A DNA stretch of 64,000 nucleotides from Bacillus thuringiensis (GCF_022095615.2 NZ_CP155559.1:3965501-4029500), one strand, 5' to 3'; positions 16,920 through 25,220 are shown, counted from the stretch's first letter. Program-made: numbers and translations. The notes: generated by a model from the letters alone, not told the origin.

Positions 16920-17303
16920 GTGTCAACAACTTGGATTATTTTATTAGCCGTAATCGTAGCATTCATCGGCTACACTGTATGGATGTATTTCTATCAGAGA
17001 AAATTAATTAAAACACTTTCAGAAGAAGAGTTTCGCGCTGGCTACCGTAAAGCACAGCTTATCGATATTCGCGAAGCAGACGAATATACTGCAGGGCATA
17101 TTTTAGGCGCACGTAACATTCCGTTATCACAAATTCGCCTTCGTCATAAAGAACTTCGTAAAGATCAACCAGTTTACTTATACTGCCAAAGTGGATTCCG
17201 TACTGGTCGTGCGGCTCAATACTTAAAGAAACAAGGCTACAAAGATTTCTACCAATTACAAGGTGGATTCAAAACTTGGACTGGAAAAATTAAAAAGAAA
17301 TAA
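16920..17303 (+). CDS. yqhL: membrane-anchored rhodanese-like protein (YqhL)
   Basis: 127 residues. An N-terminal transmembrane helix (about 3-24) is followed by a single rhodanese domain. The domain contains LIDIREADEYTAGHILGARNIPL and the active-site loop YCQSGFRTGRA with the persulfide-forming Cys. The start is GTG with GGGAG 10 bases upstream. The partner for sulfur transfer is unknown. Position beside lipM as in B. subtilis. Confidence 0.92.
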   Translation: MSTTWIILLAVIVAFIGYTVWMYFYQRKLIKTLSEEEFRAGYRKAQLIDIREADEYTAGHILGARNIPLSQIRLRHKELRKDQPVYLYCQSGFRTGRAAQYLKKQGYKDFYQLQGGFKTWTGKIKKK

Positions 17304-17310
17304 TAACATA

Positions 17311-17344
17311 CAAAAACTAGCTGAATTATCCAGCTAGTTTTTTC
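17311..17344. terminator. bidirectional terminator
   Basis: AAACTAGCTG / CAGCTAGTTT stem with T and A flanks, between yqhL and the converging lipoprotein gene. Confidence 0.8.
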
Positions 17345-17903
17345 ATTCCATATTATTCGCAATGTATAATAAATTTTGCTTAATCACATCTTTATCATGC
17401 TCTTGTACATTCCGATACAAGAGCTGATATTCAAGTCCTTTCTCTTTCCATATAAGCGTAGCAAATTCATCCCCTCGCCCAGAGTCATCCTTATTTTTAA
17501 AATAAGCGAACGCCCCATTATTCAATTTCATTTGTTCCTGAAATCGCTTCTCTTCCACGAGATCCGGAAAACTATAAGGAAAGTTCGCAACATTTAACTC
17601 AATGTACTCATTTCTACCTGGCTCCTGTTGTTTATATTTAATCATTAAGACAGCCTTCTTTTTTCCAATCGTTCTGACTTCCCCCTTCACATCACTCGTA
17701 ATGTCATACGGTAAAAACGCTGGAACTTTAAATTTCACTGGAAAATATTTCGGAAGCTCCTTCAGCGGAATAGGATCCGTAACACGATCCATAGCTCCCC
17801 CTGTTGTTCCCACAAATCTTTTTTCTTCTTGCATCGTTTGCTGAAACGAACATGAACTTAGCACTAGACTAGAAAACACGAAACAAATGATTCTTTTTTT
17901 CAA
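17343..17903 (-). CDS. putative lipoprotein, unknown
   Basis: 186 residues. It has a type II signal peptide (MKKRIICFVFSSLVLSSC) with the lipobox LSSC, so lipid attachment at Cys18 is expected. The mature part is a soluble domain with a possible DUF4367-like feel (IPLKELPKYFPVKFKVPAFLPYDI...; ATLIWKEKGLEYQLLYR). I do not recognise the family with confidence. The start is TTG with AGGGCGG upstream. It is absent from this place in B. subtilis. Confidence 0.78.
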   Translation of the reverse strand: MKKRIICFVFSSLVLSSCSFQQTMQEEKRFVGTTGGAMDRVTDPIPLKELPKYFPVKFKVPAFLPYDITSDVKGEVRTIGKKKAVLMIKYKQQEPGRNEYIELNVANFPYSFPDLVEEKRFQEQMKLNNGAFAYFKNKDDSGRGDEFATLIWKEKGLEYQLLYRNVQEHDKDVIKQNLLYIANNME

Positions 17904-18200
17904 TTTGTTTCCGCCCTTTCTTCATACCGCTATCTTTACGAATGAAGCGTTTATATGCTATTCATATTCGCTTCATTAACAAACTCCCCCTTTGAAAACT
18001 TTCCACGTTATTCTCGCACATTTTGACAAAACTTCTTTTATAGACGCAAAAAAGACCCCTATCATTCTTACGCCCATATAAAAAGGTTACGCGAATAAAA
18101 GGAAGCCTTATTTATAACATAGTTTGTGAAAAGCTTTTCAGGTCAAGATTTTTTCATTCTTATTATTTTCCCTTTATAATAAGGGAAAGAGGTGATACAT

Positions 18201-19178
18201 ATGGCCAATATAAAACAAATTGCCAAAACCGCTGGTGTATCCATATCAACTGTTTCCCGCGTCCTTAATAATCACCCTTACGTAAAAGAAGAAAAACGTA
18301 AGCGTGTTCTAGATGCTGTTGAAGAATTGAACTATGCAAAAAATATAAATGCTATTCATTTAATAAAGGGAAAAACATATACAATTGGGGTTATGCTCCC
18401 TTTTATTAACCTTCCATACTTCAGTACCATTATTGAAGGAATCGGAAACGAAGCGTTAGCAGCTGGATATCACATAAATTTATGTCAAACAAATTACGAT
18501 AGCATTGAAGAAATTCGTGTTCTTGAAATGATGAAAATGAAACAATTTGACGGGATGATTATTTGCTCTCGAACAAGTTCATGGGAACAAATTGAACCTT
18601 TCGCAAAATTTGCCCCTATTATTTCATGTGAAAAAATGAAACATCCTCTCATTTCATCCGTCTACGTAGATCACTATGAAGGCTTCCGTCTCGGCACTGC
18701 ATATTTACTAGATAAGGGCCATGAAAAAATCGGAATCTGTTTAGCAAGAAAAACGAGCGCAAATTCTATAGAGCGCGAAAAGGCATTTGCTGATACACTT
18801 CGTAACGAAGGCAAAACTTTACATCCCGAATGGATTTTTCATCAATGCTATACAATGCAGGATGGTGCCCAAATACTCCATCGTATTTTAAACATGGAAA
18901 ATCGTCCAACCGCTATTTTCACGGCGAATGATCAAGTTGCAGCTGGTTTATTAACTGAGGCAAGAAAACACGGCATTCGCGTCCCTGAAGATCTTGCTAT
19001 TTTAGGATTCGATAACCATGAAATTTCAAAAGCACTAGAAATTACTACTATTGAACATCCTGGTCTTACGATGGGATCTCGCACTTTTTCTTTATTCCAT
19101 AATCAAATACAAAGTGAGGAAATTAATGGCAGCGCAGAAGAACTGTCCTTCCATTTAATTGAACGAAAAACAATCTAA
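18201..19178 (+). CDS. LacI-family transcriptional regulator
   Basis: 325 residues from ATG 18201 with AAAGAGGTG upstream. The N-terminal LacI HTH (ANIKQIAKTAGVSISTVSRVLNNHPYV, residues 2-28) is followed by a hinge and a periplasmic-binding-like sensor domain (TIGVMLPFINLPYFSTII..., TAIFTANDQVAAGLL, LAILGFDNHEIS). The C-terminal part is slightly short for the family. No sugar genes adjoin it, so the regulon is unknown. The upstream gap contains no gene; the nearest possible -10 is TATAAT at 18175. Confidence 0.92.
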   Translation: MANIKQIAKTAGVSISTVSRVLNNHPYVKEEKRKRVLDAVEELNYAKNINAIHLIKGKTYTIGVMLPFINLPYFSTIIEGIGNEALAAGYHINLCQTNYDSIEEIRVLEMMKMKQFDGMIICSRTSSWEQIEPFAKFAPIISCEKMKHPLISSVYVDHYEGFRLGTAYLLDKGHEKIGICLARKTSANSIEREKAFADTLRNEGKTLHPEWIFHQCYTMQDGAQILHRILNMENRPTAIFTANDQVAAGLLTEARKHGIRVPEDLAILGFDNHEISKALEITTIEHPGLTMGSRTFSLFHNQIQSEEINGSAEELSFHLIERKTI

Positions 19179-19207
19179 AAAGAGCGTTACCTATAGCGCT
19201 CTTTTTC
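19177..19207 (+). terminator. terminator after LacI-family gene
   Basis: AAAAAGAGCG / CGCTCTTTTT hairpin immediately downstream of the stop. Confidence 0.8.
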
Positions 19208-19220
19208 AGCTCATCAACTA

Positions 19221-19249
19221 TTGACTTTGTATTTCCCCTCGCATATAAT
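19221..19249 (+). promoter_or_regulatory. sigma-A promoter of the tetR gene
   Basis: TTGACT (19221-19226), 17-base spacer, TATAAT (19244-19249). The TetR operator starts 3 bases after the -10. Confidence 0.75.
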
Positions 19250-19251
19250 GA

Positions 19252-19269
19252 ACCTAACGAACGGTAGGT
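19252..19269. promoter_or_regulatory. TetR operator, copy 1
   Basis: ACCTAACGAACGGTAGGT, a near-perfect palindrome (ACCTAnCG..CGnTAGGT) lying at the start of transcription of the tetR gene. The same sequence recurs at 19896. Confidence 0.7.
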
Positions 19270-19280
19270 AGGGGATGAAA

Positions 19281-19856
19281 ATGACAGCAAACCGCATTAA
19301 AGCTGTAGCACTTTCTCATTTCGCACGCTACGGCTATGAAGGAACTTCATTAGCAAATATTGCTCAAGAAGTTGGGATTAAAAAACCATCAATTTACGCA
19401 CACTTTAAAGGAAAAGAAGAGCTATATTTTATATGCTTAGAATCCGCTCTTCAAAAAGATTTGCAGAGCTTCACAGGCGATATCGAAAAATTTTCAAATT
19501 CGTCTACTGAAAAATTGCTCTTACAGTTACTAAAGGGCTATGCGAAACGATTTGGTGAAAGTGAAGAATCAATGTTTTGGTTACGAACTTCTTATTTTCC
19601 GCCTGATGCATTTCGCGAACAAATTATTAATAAAGCAAATGTGCACATTGAAAACGTCGGAAAACTTTTATTCCCTGTATTTAAAAGAGCAAGCGAACAA
19701 GATGAGCTGCATAACATTGAAGTAAAAGATGCCTTAGAGGCTTTTCTATGCTTACTTGACGGTCTTATGGTTGAACTACTATACGCAGGTTTAAATCGTT
19801 TTGAGACACGTTTAGACGCTTCTTGGAAAGTATTTTGGCGCGGACTTTCAAACTGA
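19281..19856 (+). CDS. TetR-family regulator (YvdT-like)
   Basis: 191 residues. ATG 19281 is preferred to 19275 because AGGGG is 6 bases before it. The N-terminal TetR HTH is TANRIKAVALSHFARYGYEGTSLANIAQEVGIKKPSIYAHFKGKEELYF (about residues 1-50). The C-terminal ligand/dimer domain is helical. Twin operators suggest control of itself and of the SMR efflux pair downstream. The arrangement parallels yvdT-yvdS-yvdR of B. subtilis. The inducing compound is unknown. Confidence 0.9.
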   Translation: MTANRIKAVALSHFARYGYEGTSLANIAQEVGIKKPSIYAHFKGKEELYFICLESALQKDLQSFTGDIEKFSNSSTEKLLLQLLKGYAKRFGESEESMFWLRTSYFPPDAFREQIINKANVHIENVGKLLFPVFKRASEQDELHNIEVKDALEAFLCLLDGLMVELLYAGLNRFETRLDASWKVFWRGLSN

Positions 19857-19886
19857 CGGATTGCTCCTTTGCAATGCGTCGTTTTT
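19855..19886 (+). terminator. intercistronic terminator between tetR and SMR genes
   Basis: GACGGATTGC / GCAATGCGTC stem followed by GTTTTT. It separates tetR from the efflux genes, so these need their own promoter or depend on read-through. Confidence 0.65.
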
Positions 19887-19895
19887 AAGCCCTTT

Positions 19896-19913
19896 ACCTA
19901 ACGACTGGTAGGA
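19896..19913. promoter_or_regulatory. TetR operator, copy 2
   Basis: ACCTAACGACTGGTAGGA, matching 15 of 18 positions of the copy at 19252, lies 15 bases before the first SMR gene. It puts the SMR pair under the same repressor. Confidence 0.65.
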
Positions 19914-19927
19914 AGGAGAAATGACAT

Positions 19928-20260
19928 ATGGCATGGATTTATGTAATCATAGCTGGTATTATTGAAATCTTTTGGGTCATTGGACTAAAACACGCGGAGG
20001 CACCACTTGAATGGGCTGGTGTTGCATTATTAATTACAATTAGTTTCGTTTTATTATTTAAAGCTTATAAAGATTTACCTGTCGGCACTGTATATGCAGT
20101 CTTTACAGGAATTGGAGCTGGTGGGATCGTTCTGACAGAGATTTTCATCTTCGGAGAACCTTTCTCTATTATAAAAGTTTTATTAATCGGTTTAATCTTC
20201 TTCGGAGTAATTGGGCTAAAGCGAGTAACAGAAGAAAAAGAAGCGAAGGAGGCCGCATAA
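19928..20260 (+). CDS. small multidrug resistance protein, subunit 1
   Basis: 110-residue SMR transporter with four transmembrane helices. It is expected to act as a heterodimer with the next gene in proton-coupled export of cationic compounds or guanidinium-type substrates. The membrane-embedded acidic residue is Glu13 (AGIIEIFWVIGLKHA). The PVGTVYAVFTGIGAGG motif of helix 3 is present. It carries a charged C-terminal tail (TEEKEAKEAA), typical of the longer partner (YkkC/YvdS type). AAGGAG precedes the start, and there is 1 base to the next gene. Confidence 0.92.
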   Translation: MAWIYVIIAGIIEIFWVIGLKHAEAPLEWAGVALLITISFVLLFKAYKDLPVGTVYAVFTGIGAGGIVLTEIFIFGEPFSIIKVLLIGLIFFGVIGLKRVTEEKEAKEAA

Positions 20261-20261
20261 A

Positions 20262-20576
20262 ATGGCTTGGGTATTTTTAATTCTAGCTGGTATTTGTGAA
20301 ATTATTGGTGTACTCTTTATGAAAGTAGCCACTGAAAAGAAAGGCTGGGCACCAAAAGTTATTTTAATCGCTAACTTCGGCGTAAGCTTCTTCTTCTTAT
20401 CTCTTGCGATGGACACATTACCGATGGGAACTGCTTACGCGATTTGGACTGGAATCGGAACTGCCGGTAGTGCACTTCTAGGCATTCTAATTTTCCGCGA
20501 ATCAGCGGATTGGCGTCGCCTTGCCTTCTTAAGTTGCATTCTATGCGGCGCTGTTGGCTTAAAATTATTAAGCTAA
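20262..20576 (+). CDS. small multidrug resistance protein, subunit 2
   Basis: 104-residue SMR partner (YkkD/YvdR type) with four helices. Glu13 lies in AGICEIIGVLFMKVA, and PMGTAYAIWTGIGTAGSALLGIL is the conserved helix-3/4 motif. The start follows the previous stop by 1 base, with GGAGG inside the upstream gene's end. The pair likely has opposite membrane topology. Confidence 0.92.
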   Translation: MAWVFLILAGICEIIGVLFMKVATEKKGWAPKVILIANFGVSFFFLSLAMDTLPMGTAYAIWTGIGTAGSALLGILIFRESADWRRLAFLSCILCGAVGLKLLS

Positions 20577-20591
20577 CGTGAGGTGAATGTC

Positions 20592-20849
20592 ATGTGGAAA
20601 GAAAAAGGAAAACAAATGTTAGCATGGATTACACTTAGTATCGTCATTCTATTACAAATAAGTTTTCATATAATAGAATGGTTGTTTCATAAAGTATTAT
20701 CCATTTTTACATTCCTTCCTAACATGACACTTGAAATTATATCAATTGTTTGGTCCATTATTGCCTCCATTGCAATCGTCATTATATGGAGTATCGCCAA
20801 GCTATGGAATAAGTTATTTAAAAAGGACAGTACTTCTGAAAAAGAGTAA
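20592..20849 (+). CDS. small two-helix membrane protein, unknown
   Basis: 85 residues from ATG 20592 with GAGGTG 7 bases upstream; an in-frame GTG at 20583 overlaps that site. Two hydrophobic helices (about residues 9-33 and 45-68) end in a charged tail KKDSTSEKE. It lies 15 bases after the SMR pair and before a strong terminator, so it is probably the last gene of that operon. No family recognised. Confidence 0.7.
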   Translation: MWKEKGKQMLAWITLSIVILLQISFHIIEWLFHKVLSIFTFLPNMTLEIISIVWSIIASIAIVIIWSIAKLWNKLFKKDSTSEKE

Positions 20850-20861
20850 CTGTCCTTTTTT
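20821..20861. terminator. bidirectional terminator after SMR operon
   Basis: AAAAGGACAGT / ACTGTCCTTTTT stem overlapping the end of the preceding gene; it also serves the converging gene at 20866. Confidence 0.75.
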
Positions 20862-20865
20862 ACAT

Positions 20866-21051
20866 TCATTCAGACTTTCTGTAGAAGTTTGATATGATAA
20901 GACAAAGAAGACCAACTATAACAATACTTATACCAATTCCTTTATACAAATTAGGAAACGGTGATGGTATATCTGAATAGAAATTTGCTAATATGAGACC
21001 GATTGAAGATAAAAGTACCCCTATTCTATATAACCATTTTCTTTTGTTCAT
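20866..21051 (-). CDS. small two-helix membrane protein, unknown
   Basis: 61 residues from ATG 21051 (MNKRKWLYRIGVLL), preceded by AGGGGGAG. Two transmembrane helices (about 8-24 and 38-54) flank a proline-rich loop DIPSPFPN. An adjacent ATG at 21054 is possible. Not recognised. Confidence 0.6.
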   Translation of the reverse strand: MNKRKWLYRIGVLLSSIGLILANFYSDIPSPFPNLYKGIGISIVIVGLLCLIISNFYRKSE

Positions 21052-21121
21052 CATTCTCCCCCTAAAATTTTTCATACACTTCTTTCTTTTGGACATACTA
21101 CCTAAAAAAGGAGTGAATTCT

Positions 21122-21274
21122 ATGCAAAATTCTATACATAAGCAAATCTTATTTTTATTTTTCCTCTTTCTTATTCTCGTTATCGTTTTCAGCTTTATAT
21201 TACATACTCCAAAAGATGTTGTACCGAATAGCCTCTCTGTTTATAAACTCTTACTTTCCTATTGTCGTTATTGA
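21122..21274 (+). CDS. very small membrane protein, unknown
   Basis: 50 residues. It starts at an ATG with AAAGGAGTG 6-7 bases upstream, has one hydrophobic helix (about residues 8-28) and a short polar tail, and ends just before a terminator. The good ribosome site and terminator support it as a real gene; no homolog is recognised. Confidence 0.5.
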   Translation: MQNSIHKQILFLFFLFLILVIVFSFILHTPKDVVPNSLSVYKLLLSYCRY

Positions 21275-21276
21275 AT

Positions 21277-21304
21277 AAGGTGCCTTATACAAGGCACCTT
21301 TTAA
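21277..21304. terminator. bidirectional terminator
   Basis: AAGGTGCCTT-ATAC-AAGGCACCTTTT hairpin between the small plus-strand gene and the end of the ABC operon. Confidence 0.8.
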
Positions 21305-21894
21305 AATTCTCTCTTCTCATACAATTTCACTGAAACGAAGATAGATACTATGAACATGCATATTGAGCTAACGAATAACACGCTGTTATATAGTTGAATT
21401 TGTTCCATGCTGATTTCAAAGAACATGGCACCAATTGCTGTCGGTGCTATTAGTATGAACAGCGTAATAAAAGAAGCTTTTTTATAGCCAAACCAAAACA
21501 ATATCGGTAAAACAAAACTTAAATATATAAAAACAAAGCCAGTACTCGTAACTAATGTTGTCGTAATAAATTCAAATACCCCGCCTGCAAACCGAGTAAT
21601 CCCTACAGGACTAGACACTATCATACTTATAATAAAAACAATAAGTGCCGTTATATATTTAGCTACTACAATTTCTTTTTTTGCTAGCGGTAAACTATTT
21701 AACATTACTTCACTATCATATTTTTTATCATCATTAAATGTTTTTAAAATTGCTATAACTGGAATTATAGCTGACATAATTACGTAAAAGCTTTTAATAT
21801 CTGTTAATGTCATATACAAGAAAAGAGGGTATATTAAGCACCATATTAAATACTTCCATTGCATGATAAAGTCTTTTATTATAAGCTGCTTCAC
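21301..21894 (-). CDS. ABC-2 type permease, copy 4 (last gene of operon)
   Basis: 197 residues from GTG 21894 with AAGGAGGGAG upstream. About six transmembrane helices are seen, of the ABC2_membrane_5 type. It carries the block LNSLPLAKKEIVVAKYIT shared with the other three permeases and begins QLIIKDF like them. It ends with a charged tail EKREF. The nearest paralog is directly upstream, 13 bases away. Transported substrate unknown. Confidence 0.82.
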   Translation of the reverse strand: MKQLIIKDFIMQWKYLIWCLIYPLFLYMTLTDIKSFYVIMSAIIPVIAILKTFNDDKKYDSEVMLNSLPLAKKEIVVAKYITALIVFIISMIVSSPVGITRFAGGVFEFITTTLVTSTGFVFIYLSFVLPILFWFGYKKASFITLFILIAPTAIGAMFFEISMEQIQLYNSVLFVSSICMFIVSIFVSVKLYEKREF

Positions 21895-21907
21895 AATCGC
21901 TCCCTCC

Positions 21908-22531
21908 TTATAAATCACGCTCATTGTACAAATGGATTGAGAAAAATATAGACATAACATATAAAAGCAGCAGCCCTGCTATAAAACAAACATTTACGAC
22001 TAGACTCGTGCTCCAAACATTTTCTACATCTAACCAGACGTTACTTACAATCAGTCCACTTAAATACCCCAACGCAAGTCCGGCGAACGGAGCAATTTGT
22101 TTTGCACTGCTATATCCTACTGAGAATTCAATCGGAAGTACAATTATGCTACAAACAAACCCACCTGTTATACCTCCGAGAATTTCTCCCCACAGCATAA
22201 ATCCAGTCATATGCCCATCTTGTAGCTGTATTAAACCGACCACTAGTGAGAAACATCCACCTAGAGCAACTAAAATACTTACAAATATGTATTTTCCTAT
22301 GACAATATCTTTACGGTCAAACGGTAAACTATTTACTATCATTTCACTTTTATTTTTCCCCTCATAACTCATTGACAGTATCATGCCAAGAGCAGGTACA
22401 AACATGCTAAACGTCATCAAAAAACTATCACTACGAAAATCAACAATGAGCAGGAACAAGAAACATATAAGATAAACAAACCCTAACTTTCTTTGCATCA
22501 TCATATCTTTTAAAACTAATTGCTTGATCAT
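21908..22531 (-). CDS. ABC-2 type permease, copy 3
   Basis: 207 residues with six helices, starting MIKQLVLKDMMMQ. It contains the shared motif VNSLPFDRKDIVIGKYIF between helices 2 and 3. AGGAGGTG precedes the ATG. Same family as its neighbours and probably derived by tandem duplication. Confidence 0.85.
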   Translation of the reverse strand: MIKQLVLKDMMMQRKLGFVYLICFLFLLIVDFRSDSFLMTFSMFVPALGMILSMSYEGKNKSEMIVNSLPFDRKDIVIGKYIFVSILVALGGCFSLVVGLIQLQDGHMTGFMLWGEILGGITGGFVCSIIVLPIEFSVGYSSAKQIAPFAGLALGYLSGLIVSNVWLDVENVWSTSLVVNVCFIAGLLLLYVMSIFFSIHLYNERDL

Positions 22532-22563
22532 ATATTACACCTCCTAATATGAAAATGTTCCTT

Positions 22564-23196
22564 CTATAACTCTGCCTCCTGAAACATTTTCATTGAGAGA
22601 ATCATTGATATGAATATACTTACTAACACTCCAGTTCCAAGAACACCCATTGCTAGTGTAGCCTCTTGAGAGTGGAGTACTTTTAACATAATTGTTTTAT
22701 CACCAAAAATATTGCACATAAGACCAATCATACCCATTAAAGGAAAAAGCATAATCAAATTCAAGACAGTAATAGCTTTATATCCCCCAATGTAATTAGT
22801 CGGTATCGTTACTACACAATAAATCGAAGTTGCTACTATCGCTGAAAAAACTGCATATCCAGGCATAACTATATCCCTGTCCAATAAAATATTTCCTAAT
22901 ATTACGACTATAAAAGTTACACTCAAACCAACCATAATAAATAATGTGCTTGAAATATATTTAGCTATAATTATCTCTTTTCTCGTTATAGGCAAACTCA
23001 CTAATACTTTTTCTGCTTTACTTTTCTCGTCATAATAAAAAGAAATATATATAATCGTACTACATGTTATAAATAATGCTATTGCAATCCCCATTGGTTC
23101 AACGGAATTCTTAAAAATAGATAAAATGGGTATTAAAAAATAGAAAGGAAACATCTTCTTCTGTAAGAAAAACTCCTTCAAAATCAACTGTTGCAT
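22564..23196 (-). CDS. ABC-2 type permease, copy 2
   Basis: 210 residues with six helices, starting MQQLILKEFFLQK. It has the shared motif LVSLPITRKEIIIAKYIS and ends MKMFQEAEL. Ribosome site AGAGGAG. Member of the four-permease set. Confidence 0.85.
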   Translation of the reverse strand: MQQLILKEFFLQKKMFPFYFLIPILSIFKNSVEPMGIAIALFITCSTIIYISFYYDEKSKAEKVLVSLPITRKEIIIAKYISSTLFIMVGLSVTFIVVILGNILLDRDIVMPGYAVFSAIVATSIYCVVTIPTNYIGGYKAITVLNLIMLFPLMGMIGLMCNIFGDKTIMLKVLHSQEATLAMGVLGTGVLVSIFISMILSMKMFQEAEL

Positions 23197-23210
23197 ATGA
23201 ATTCTCCTCT

Positions 23211-23879
23211 CTACAAATCACGCGTTTCATAAATTTTTATTGTAAGAAGCATAGAAGCAATGTAAATACTAACTAATGTAATGAATCCAACTATAAATAC
23301 ACCGATATGCATAGGATTCATAATCCACTCTAGGAATGAAGTTGTTGTTTCATCCAATCCATCTCCTAAGAATATCCAAGCAATTCCTCCAACTACCATT
23401 GATGCTCCTGACACTATACTTCGTGCTATCTTTGACCTTGTAACATAATAACTAGGAAAGAATGTTACAACAAAAAATACGGCGTAAACAGCTCCGTTTA
23501 TTACTTCATACCATGGAATTTCTATGTATAGATTCGGATGATATGCACCGATATCACCAATAACCACAATGCCTCTTACAAGAAAAACAACTAACATCGT
23601 AGAGAGTATCCCACCAACAATAAATATTGCACAGGAAATATATCTAGCAATTATGATATCCTTTCGGCTTACCGGTAAACTATTTATAATAATGTCACTG
23701 TTATTCCTTTCATCCATAAAGGTTAACGTCATAACGGAAGAAAGGGTTATAAATAGACAACTCATCGAAAATAACAATTCACCACTTGGATCTAACATAA
23801 ATAATACAAGAGGCATAATTAGATTCACTAACCACGTTACCCGAAAAAAGAACAAATCTTTATATATGAGCTGACGCAT
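23211..23879 (-). CDS. ABC-2 type permease, copy 1
   Basis: 222 residues from ATG 23879 (MRQLIYKDLFFFRV), with GGGAGAGG upstream. It overlaps the 3' end of the ATPase gene by 20 bases. Six helices; shared motif INSLPVSRKDIIIARYIS; C-terminal KIYETRDL. Coupled to the ATPase, so the two probably form the primary transporter pair. Confidence 0.87.
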   Translation of the reverse strand: MRQLIYKDLFFFRVTWLVNLIMPLVLFMLDPSGELLFSMSCLFITLSSVMTLTFMDERNNSDIIINSLPVSRKDIIIARYISCAIFIVGGILSTMLVVFLVRGIVVIGDIGAYHPNLYIEIPWYEVINGAVYAVFFVVTFFPSYYVTRSKIARSIVSGASMVVGGIAWIFLGDGLDETTTSFLEWIMNPMHIGVFIVGFITLVSIYIASMLLTIKIYETRDL

Positions 23880-24732
23880 AGGCACCTCTCCCTTTCGCAG
23901 TGTAAACGATGATATCATCTAATGTAGGCTTTTCTATTACAACTTCATTTCCAAACCAATCGATAATTGCTTGTTTACCCTTCGCTAAACCTTCGAAACC
24001 AAATTTATTTTTTCGTAATCCAACAAATAATTCTTTTCCTTCTCGATCTAATAAATCGTTACTCCCTTTTACGATTACGTAGTTCCCCATTAATTCATCT
24101 TTCTCACCAGTAAATATAATTTCTCCATCGTTGATGAACGTAATATAATCCGCGATGCGCTCTAAGTCTGTTGTAATGTGCGTTGAGAATAATACAGATA
24201 CTTCATCTTCCATTACAATTTCTTGCAACATATCAAGCAATTCACTTCGAACAACCGGATCTAGTCCTGCTGTCGGTTCATCCATAATGATAAACTCTGC
24301 GTGATGTGAAAGTGCGATGGCAATCGCAAATTTCATTTTCATTCCTTTTGATAGTTCTTTAATTTTTTTATACTTCGGAACTTGTAATCTGTGCATATAC
24401 GATTGATACTGCTCTTCGTCCCATTTTTTATATAACGGTGCGATAATACGCTTCATTTGCTCACACGTTAAATCTTCGTAATAATGATTTTCATCATATA
24501 CAAAGCCGATATTTTGTTTTATTTCCTTCTCGGCTTTCTTATTGTCCTTTCCAAAAATTTTTATATCACCACTCTCTTTTCTAATTAAATTCATAATCAT
24601 TTTGATTGTCGTACTTTTCCCGGCCCCATTCGGTCCGACAAATCCCATAATATATCCTCGTGGCAGCGTAAAACTTATATTTTTTACTGCGAAATCTTGA
24701 TAACTTTTACAAACGTTTTTTAGCTCTAACAT
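23860..24732 (-). CDS. ABC transporter ATP-binding protein
   Basis: 290 residues. Walker A is GPNGAGKSTTIK (about residue 34-45), the Q-loop region is NIGFVYDENHYYEDLT, and the signature is LSKGMKMKFAIA, a divergent form of LSGGQ. Walker B is FIIMDEPTAGLDP, and the H-loop is STHITTD. About 70 residues follow the nucleotide-binding core. It sits 3 bases after a GntR-type regulator and before four paralogous permeases. The order regulator-ATPase-permease resembles the staphylococcal pmt and Bacillus ytr loci, whose exporters handle membrane-active peptides. That function is inference here. Confidence 0.92.
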   Translation of the reverse strand: MLELKNVCKSYQDFAVKNISFTLPRGYIMGFVGPNGAGKSTTIKMIMNLIRKESGDIKIFGKDNKKAEKEIKQNIGFVYDENHYYEDLTCEQMKRIIAPLYKKWDEEQYQSYMHRLQVPKYKKIKELSKGMKMKFAIAIALSHHAEFIIMDEPTAGLDPVVRSELLDMLQEIVMEDEVSVLFSTHITTDLERIADYITFINDGEIIFTGEKDELMGNYVIVKGSNDLLDREGKELFVGLRKNKFGFEGLAKGKQAIIDWFGNEVVIEKPTLDDIIVYTAKGRGAYASAHI

Positions 24733-24735
24733 TCC

Positions 24736-25110
24736 TTATTCCCCCTCATATAAACACGCAATCATCTGTTGTAATTCTTCAAGTGAAAGGTGCAACACTT
24801 TACTTTCTTTTACGATTTCTTCAGCTTTACTTTCCAATAGACGTAACCGCTGTTCTTTTAATATTTCATTATTTTTACGGGAAACATAAGTCCCCTTCCC
24901 AGCAACAGTTTCTATATATCCTTCTTTTTCAAGCTCCTCGTACGCACGCTTCGTTGTAATTACACTAATTTGTAATTCCTTCGCTAAGCTACGAATAGAC
25001 GGTAATTGATCTCCACCCTTTAAACCACCATTTAAAATAAGCTGGCTTAATTGTTTTCTTATTTGCACATAAATAGGGTCTTGGGAAGAATTCGAAATAA
25101 TAATATTCAT
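24736..25110 (-). CDS. GntR-family regulator, YtrA type
   Basis: 124 residues from ATG 25110 with GGAGG upstream. The N-terminal GntR winged helix (DPIYVQIRKQLSQLILNGGLKGGDQLPSIRSLAKELQISVITTKRAYEELEKEGYIETVAGKGTYVS) is followed only by a short helical tail. The short tail is typical of the YtrA subfamily that controls ABC operons. The palindrome at 25125-25167 upstream is a likely operator. Confidence 0.93.
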   Translation of the reverse strand: MNIIISNSSQDPIYVQIRKQLSQLILNGGLKGGDQLPSIRSLAKELQISVITTKRAYEELEKEGYIETVAGKGTYVSRKNNEILKEQRLRLLESKAEEIVKESKVLHLSLEELQQMIACLYEGE

Positions 25111-25124
25111 GTTTTCCTCCAGTG

Positions 25125-25167
25125 TGTGTATATACTGTGTATACCTTATATATACAGTATATACACA
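25125..25167. promoter_or_regulatory. GntR (YtrA-type) operator with embedded promoter
   Basis: Perfect 13-base inverted repeat TGTGTATATACTG (25125-25137) and CAGTATATACACA (25155-25167), spaced by 17 bases. On the minus strand a -35 TTGCCA (25185-25180) and a -10 TATACT (25161-25156) with an 18-base spacer place the -10 inside the right arm. Binding should therefore block transcription. Confidence 0.75.
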
Positions 25168-25185
25168 ATAACCTATTTTTGGCAA

Positions 25186-25220
25186 GAAAAAAAGACCAAC
25201 ATTTTCCTGTTGGTCTTTCG
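25186..25220 (-). terminator. terminator of the 25229 gene
   Basis: AAAGACCAACA / TGTTGGTCTTT stem followed on the minus strand by a long T run. Confidence 0.75.
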
